From NCBI RefSeq assembly GCF_001808955.1, contig NZ_KV795254.1, forward strand, positions 279,559 to 343,558: 64,000 bases of DNA, written 5' to 3'. The notes under the pieces were generated by a model that was given only the letters and a program-made list of their open reading frames with translations, had not been told where the DNA came from and did no database searches. The position numbers and the translations under genes were made by a program. Position 1 is the first letter of the stretch; each line of letters begins with the position of its first letter. Below, piece after piece: positions 59,897 to 64,000 of the stretch. Source of the stretch: Rothia sp. HMSC078H08. GTDB taxonomy: Bacteria > Actinomycetota > Actinomycetes > Actinomycetales > Micrococcaceae.

Positions 59897-62191
59897 GTGT
59901 CATCTGAATCTTTGCCCCAGCAGTCTGCTGATTCTTCGGCGGCTGAGAAGCTGTTTGCTGAGCAGATGGCTGCGGAGCGTGAGTATGTTGCTCGCGTATA
60001 TGCCCGTCTGGATGAGCTCCGTGAGGAGACGGCTGAGAAGCTGGCTGCTGTGCGTAAGAATCAGGCGGTGGGCGGTCATCAGAACCGTTCGGAGCGTGAC
60101 TCTTTTGCTACCCACTATGAGGATCGTTTGGCGCAGCTGAATGCTGTGGATTCTCGTCTGACCTTTGGACGCCTGGATATGGACCGTGAGGGTGCTGATG
60201 CGGTGCGCTATATCGGTCGTATCGGTATTACGGATAGTAATCAGCAGCGTCTGCTGATGGATTGGCGTGCCCCGGAGGCGGGTACGTTCTATCAGGCAAC
60301 TGCTTTCCACTCGATGGGTGTGCGCCGTCGCCGTCACCTGATGCTTGAGGGCCGTACTGTCGTCAATATTGAGGATGAGGTCTTCGATTCGGAGATGCTG
60401 CAGGATGAGGATTCCCTCCACGGCGAGGGCGCTCTGCTGGCGGCGTTGAATAAGAAGCGTACCGGCCGCATGGGCGATATTGTGGCGACGATTCAGGCTG
60501 AGCAGGATGCGATTATCCGCTCGGAGCTGCCGGGTGTGCGTGTGGTGCAGGGTGGTCCCGGTACCGGTAAGACAGCTGTGGCGCTGCATCGTGCGGCGTA
60601 TCTGCTGTACACGAACCGTGAGCGCCTGTCGAAGGCTGGCGTGCTGGTGGTTGGCCCCTCGAATTCGTTCATGTGGTACATCGAGCGTGTGCTTCCGTCG
60701 CTGGGTGAGACCGGCGTGGTGATGTCTTCGTTGGCGACCCTGTATCCGGGTCTGCGTGCTGTGCCTGAGAAGGACCGCGCGGTTGCCGCGTTGAAGGGCG
60801 ATTTGCGCATGGTGAAGGTTATTAAGTGTGCGGTGGCGGATCGTCAGAAGGTGCCGGCTCAGGTTCAGCGTCTGAATGTTGAGGGTACTGATGTTGAGCT
60901 GACTCCGGAGATGGTTCGTTCGGCTCGTTCTCGTGCTCGTTCGACGGGCAAGCCGCATAATGAGGCTCGTGAGACGTTCGTGAAGATTCTGTTGAAGGAG
61001 CTGACTGCGAAGCTGGATGATCAGCTGAACCGTGCGGCGGGTCGTGTGGTGGAGCGTCCGTATCTGCAGGATGATGTGCGTGCCTCGATGGATGTGCGCC
61101 GTGCCTTGAATCTGGCGTGGATGCCGCTGTCGCCTGAGACTCTGTTGCGCTCGCTGTTTTCGAAGCCGCACTATCTGGAGTCTGCGACTCGTGAGCTGTC
61201 GAAGGCTGAGCGTGAGCTGTTGGCTCGCCCGGCGGATGCCCCTTTCACGGAGGCTGATGTTCCTCTGTTGGATGAGGCTGCTGAGCTTTTGGGTGATTTT
61301 TCGAAGGTGACCGGTGCGGCTGCTGCGGCTCGTGCTGCGGCGGAGCATCGCGCGAACCTTGAGAACGCTGCGAAGGCGCTGGAGAATGTTCACCAGTCGC
61401 TGGAGGATATTGGCGCTGATGGCGTGATTACTCCTGAGCAGATTGCGATGATGAATGAGGTTCGTGGCGAGCGTATGACTGCTGCGGCTGCGGCGTCGGC
61501 TGATCGTACGTGGGCGTATGGCCATATTGTGGTGGATGAGGCTCAGGAGCTCTCGCCCATGCAGTGGCGTCTGCTGATGCGTCGTTGCCCGATGAAGTCG
61601 TTCACGATTGTGGGCGATATTGCTCAGGCTTCTTCTGCTGCGGCTGCTTCCTCGTGGTCGCAGGCGTTGGAGCCGTTTGTGGGTGAGCGCTTCACTCTGG
61701 AGGAGCTGACGATTAATTACCGTACTCCGGCGCAGATTGCTGAGGCGGCGGTGTCGGTTGCGCAGGCTGCTGGCTATGAGGTGTCTGCGCCTCGTGCGGT
61801 GCGTGAGGGCCAGTGGCCTCCGCAGGTGCATGAGGTTGCCGCCGAGTCTGTTGTGGAGCAGACCGTGTCCGTGGTCAGTGAGGAGGTCGCTCATTCGGGT
61901 GGTGCTCTGATTGGTGTGGTGTGCCCGCCGAGCCTGTATGTTCAGACGGCTCAGGCTGTGGCTCGTGCTCATGCTGATCGTACGGGTACCGCGCAGACTG
62001 CGTTGGAGAATCAGGTGCTGGTTCTGACTCCGTGGGAAGCGAAGGGCCTGGAGTTTGATGTTGTGGTGATTGTTGAGCCGCAGCAGCTGATCGATGATGC
62101 TGGTGGTGCTGTGGGCGACTTGTACGTGTCGATGACTCGTCCGACTCAGCGCCTGCACATGGTGGGTTCGCGGATGCCCGCGGGCCTGTAG
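59897..62191 (+). CDS. helR: HelD/HelR family RNA polymerase recycling ATPase
   Basis: HelD-type motors bind stalled or inactive RNA polymerase and release nucleic acid; the actinobacterial HelR subgroup can also displace rifamycins. The 764-residue product has an N-terminal coiled-coil arm (about residues 10-90, REYVARVYARLDELREETAE), FGRLDMDREGADAVRYIGRI, LLMDWRAPEAGTFYQAT, Walker A GGPGTGKTAVALHR (from residue 219), Walker B VVDEAQELSPMQW, DIAQASSAAA, INYRTPAQI and a C-terminal helicase motif around TPWEAKGLEFD. This pattern separates it from UvrD and PcrA. The GTG start follows AAGGA. Whether it is HelR or HelD sensu stricto needs alignment; the symbol is provisional. Confidence 0.85.
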   Translation: MSSESLPQQSADSSAAEKLFAEQMAAEREYVARVYARLDELREETAEKLAAVRKNQAVGGHQNRSERDSFATHYEDRLAQLNAVDSRLTFGRLDMDREGADAVRYIGRIGITDSNQQRLLMDWRAPEAGTFYQATAFHSMGVRRRRHLMLEGRTVVNIEDEVFDSEMLQDEDSLHGEGALLAALNKKRTGRMGDIVATIQAEQDAIIRSELPGVRVVQGGPGTGKTAVALHRAAYLLYTNRERLSKAGVLVVGPSNSFMWYIERVLPSLGETGVVMSSLATLYPGLRAVPEKDRAVAALKGDLRMVKVIKCAVADRQKVPAQVQRLNVEGTDVELTPEMVRSARSRARSTGKPHNEARETFVKILLKELTAKLDDQLNRAAGRVVERPYLQDDVRASMDVRRALNLAWMPLSPETLLRSLFSKPHYLESATRELSKAERELLARPADAPFTEADVPLLDEAAELLGDFSKVTGAAAAARAAAEHRANLENAAKALENVHQSLEDIGADGVITPEQIAMMNEVRGERMTAAAAASADRTWAYGHIVVDEAQELSPMQWRLLMRRCPMKSFTIVGDIAQASSAAAASSWSQALEPFVGERFTLEELTINYRTPAQIAEAAVSVAQAAGYEVSAPRAVREGQWPPQVHEVAAESVVEQTVSVVSEEVAHSGGALIGVVCPPSLYVQTAQAVARAHADRTGTAQTALENQVLVLTPWEAKGLEFDVVVIVEPQQLIDDAGGAVGDLYVSMTRPTQRLHMVGSRMPAGL

Positions 62192-62357
62192 CCTTCATAG
62201 CTCTGTAGCCTCTTTCTGTTATTTCTTTGGGCTGGTGCCGTAGCGGTTTGGGCGCTCGCTTGGGTTTTTCTGAGCGTTTGGGCTGGTGCGGTGCTAGGCT
62301 TGTTACATATTTTGTTCGAGCGCCTTCGGGCGTTGTTACCTTGTGAATGGGAGAAGC

Positions 62358-63662
62358 ATGTCTGCCGAGATCCTCAACGCGCAGCATAATGACGATACCT
62401 TCGAGAATATTTGGCAGGAACTGAAGTGGCGCGGCCTGGTGCACGTGAGCACTGATGAGGCTGCTCTGGAGAAGGCGCTGAGCGAGGAGAGCCTGACTTT
62501 CTATACGGGTTATGATCCGACTGCGGCTTCTTTGCACCTGGGTCACTTGGTGCAGCTGCTGGTGATGCGTCGTCTGCAGCTGGCTGGTCACAAGCCGCTG
62601 GGTCTGGTGGGTGGTTTCACCGGTTTGATTGGTGATCCGCGTCAGACGTCTGAGCGTGTGCTGAACTCTCCTGAGGTTGTTGCTGAGTGGGTTAAGTCTC
62701 TGCGTGCTCAGATCGAGCGTTTCCTCTCTTTCGAGGGTGAGAATGCTGCTCGTATGGTGAATAACTTGGACTGGAGCGGTCAGATGTCTGCTCTGCAGCT
62801 GCTGCGCGATGTTGGTAAGCATTTCCGCGTGGGCACCATGGTGAAGAAGGAGATTGTTGCGAAGCGCCTGAACTCTGATGAGGGCATTTCGTACACTGAG
62901 TTCTCGTACCAGATTCTGCAGGGCCTGGACTTCTTGGAGCTGAACCGTCGTTTCGGTTGTACTCTGCAGACCGGTGGTTCTGATCAGTGGGGTAACCTGA
63001 CGAGCGGTACTGAGCTGATTCGTAAGGTAGAGGGTAAGAGCGTTCACGCTATTGGTACTCCGCTGATTACTAACTCTGATGGCACTAAGTTCGGTAAGAG
63101 CGAGGGTAACGCTATTTGGCTGAACCCGCAGATGTGCTCGCCGTACGCTTTCTACCAGTTCTGGCTGAACACTGCGGATGCGGATGTGCTGGATCGTCTG
63201 AAGGTATTCACTTTCTTGACTCGTGCTGAGATTGCTGAGTTTGCGCAGAAGGTTGAGAAGGAACCGTTTAAGCGTGAGGCTCAGAAGACTCTGGCGTACC
63301 TGGTGACTTCGCTGGTTCACGGTACTGAGGCTACTGATCAGGCTGTGGCTGCTTCGGAGGCTTTGTTTGGTAAGGGCGATTTCGCTGCTCTGGATGAGGC
63401 TACCCTGGAGTCTGTGATTGCTGAGCTTCCTTCGGCGAAGCTGTCTGAGGACCGTCTGGACATGATTTCTGTTCTGACTGAGCTGGGCTTTGCGAAGTCT
63501 AACTCTGAAGCTCGTCGCATTCTGAAGGAGGGTGGCGCTTCGGTGAACGGCGTGAAGGTTCAGGGCGAGGACGCAGCTATTTCTAAGGATGATCTGCTGC
63601 ACGGTCGTTTTGCGATGGTTCGCCGTGGCAAGAAGAACCAGGGCGCTGTAGAGCTTGTTTAG
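62358..63662 (+). CDS. tyrS: Tyrosine-tRNA ligase
   Basis: TyrRS charges tRNA-Tyr. The 434-residue class I enzyme has the HIGH-type motif SLHLGHLVQLL, YDPTAASL, the tyrosine-binding SYQILQGLDFLEL and QTGGSDQWGN, the KMSKS-type motif KFGKSEGNAIWL, and a C-terminal S4 RNA-binding domain (ARRILKEGGASVNGVKV). The ATG at 62358 follows GGGAGAAG. The leader has a GCGCC-TTCG-GGCGT-type hairpin (about 62321-62336). In relatives an rRNA operon often lies downstream of tyrS; the window ends before one could be confirmed. Confidence 0.97.
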   Translation: MSAEILNAQHNDDTFENIWQELKWRGLVHVSTDEAALEKALSEESLTFYTGYDPTAASLHLGHLVQLLVMRRLQLAGHKPLGLVGGFTGLIGDPRQTSERVLNSPEVVAEWVKSLRAQIERFLSFEGENAARMVNNLDWSGQMSALQLLRDVGKHFRVGTMVKKEIVAKRLNSDEGISYTEFSYQILQGLDFLELNRRFGCTLQTGGSDQWGNLTSGTELIRKVEGKSVHAIGTPLITNSDGTKFGKSEGNAIWLNPQMCSPYAFYQFWLNTADADVLDRLKVFTFLTRAEIAEFAQKVEKEPFKREAQKTLAYLVTSLVHGTEATDQAVAASEALFGKGDFAALDEATLESVIAELPSAKLSEDRLDMISVLTELGFAKSNSEARRILKEGGASVNGVKVQGEDAAISKDDLLHGRFAMVRRGKKNQGAVELV

Positions 63663-63709
63663 TCTTTTCTGACTTTCTCTATACATATAGAGGGGAGGGG
63701 TTCTTCTCT

Positions 63710-63751
63710 GCTGAGTGTTTAGTGCTGAGTGTTCGGTACTGAATGTTCGGT
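63710..63751 (+). repeat. Three 14-bp tandem repeats after tyrS
   Basis: gctgagtgtttagt, gctgagtgttcggt and actgaatgttcggt lie head to tail, 47 bases after the tyrS stop and before its terminator. Confidence 0.85.
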
Positions 63752-63810
63752 GGGGGAGTGCCCCTCCTTTTCTATTCCACCTATATATCTCTATATACAG
63801 AGTCTGTTAG

Positions 63811-63840
63811 AGAGCCCCTCCGTCAGGAGGGGCTCTTCTT
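63811..63840 (+). terminator. Terminator after tyrS
   Basis: AGAGCCCCTCC pairs perfectly with GGAGGGGCTCT around GTCA, and TCTTGT follows. From here to the window end (160 bases) there is only T-rich, promoter-like DNA, with no gene seen. Confidence 0.9.
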
Positions 63841-64000
63841 GTATCGTTCTGCTACCCTCTGGCTCTGGGGTTTCTTGGTTTGTCTTTGTTGGCGAGGGCT
63901 TTGGGCGCCTTTCGACCCTGTTTTGGGGGTCCAGAGAGGGGAATTCGCAGATTTTTGAGGTTTCTAGAAGTTTTTTAAAGATTTTTTAGCACCCATAAAA

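Noticed and set aside
59900..62158. 752-residue open frame on the minus strand opposite the HelD/HelR gene
   Set aside because: Arg/Ser/His/Leu-rich shadow translation with no recognisable motif; the plus-strand frame has full helicase motifs.
63729..63989. 86-residue open frame after tyrS
   Set aside because: It crosses a tandem repeat and the tyrS terminator and has no ribosome site.

Overview
The window is chromosomal DNA from a high-GC Gram-positive bacterium. Gene order (ribF..rpsO-pnp-M16 peptidase-dapB-dapA-RNase J-ftsK-pgsA-cinA-clgR-recA-recX-miaB-miaA-dapF-hflX-lexA, then priA-infC-rpmI-rplT-pheST-argR-tyrS), ClgR, DUF3046, PriA and a LysM gene divergent from lexA all point to the Actinobacteria. 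The small mixed-GC style, luxS, and apparent loss of biosynthetic genes suggest Micrococcaceae, most likely Rothia (for example R. mucilaginosa). The genus is inference; I could run no search.

Layout. 0-4 kb: the end of ribF, a luxS-mtnN operon that recycles S-adenosylhomocysteine and makes AI-2 precursor, a small membrane protein and an amino-acid permease. 4.4-9.8 kb: rpsO, pnp and an M16 peptidase, with an acyltransferase gene lodged between the last two. 10-12 kb: a second, OatA-like acyltransferase on the minus strand. 12-21 kb: dapB, a membrane/TPR-like gene, dapA, RNase J, ftsK, pgsA (lysine/peptidoglycan precursor synthesis, RNA decay, chromosome segregation, lipid synthesis). 21-27 kb: cinA, clgR, a DUF3046 gene, recA and a recX with a huge N-terminal extension. 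27-36.5 kb: a phosphotransferase, miaB, miaA, dapF, a methyltransferase, hflX and a DinG-type helicase. 36.7-39 kb: lexA and a divergent LysM gene separated by an unusually long, palindrome-rich spacer. 39-43 kb: a HisH-like protein without its glutaminase residues, PriA, DUF1844, and the infC-rpmI-rplT operon with a terminator-like leader and an AUU start. 43-51 kb: an RNA methyltransferase, a CDF metal transporter, a DUF421 protein, a MutT-like Nudix enzyme and the efeUOB iron/heme system. 51-64 kb: pheST, an acidic membrane protein, an orphan argR, an acyl-CoA ligase, apt, a HelD/HelR-type RNA polymerase motor and tyrS.

Three genome-wide habits are visible. First, at least eight genes have no Shine-Dalgarno sequence but a TANNNT-type -10 box 6-9 bases before the start codon, so they are probably translated from leaderless mRNAs. 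Second, most units end in strong stem-loops, several of them bidirectional. Third, short degenerate tandem repeats (10-19 base units) lie right at or just beyond stop codons.

No tRNA, rRNA, CRISPR array, insertion sequence or prophage was seen. The most interesting items are the catalytically empty HisH beside PriA, the giant RecX, the lexA-LysM spacer with LexA-box candidates and a composite RNA-like hairpin, the folded region before the amino-acid permease, the infC attenuator candidate, and the two acyltransferases that interrupt the pnp-M16-dapB block.
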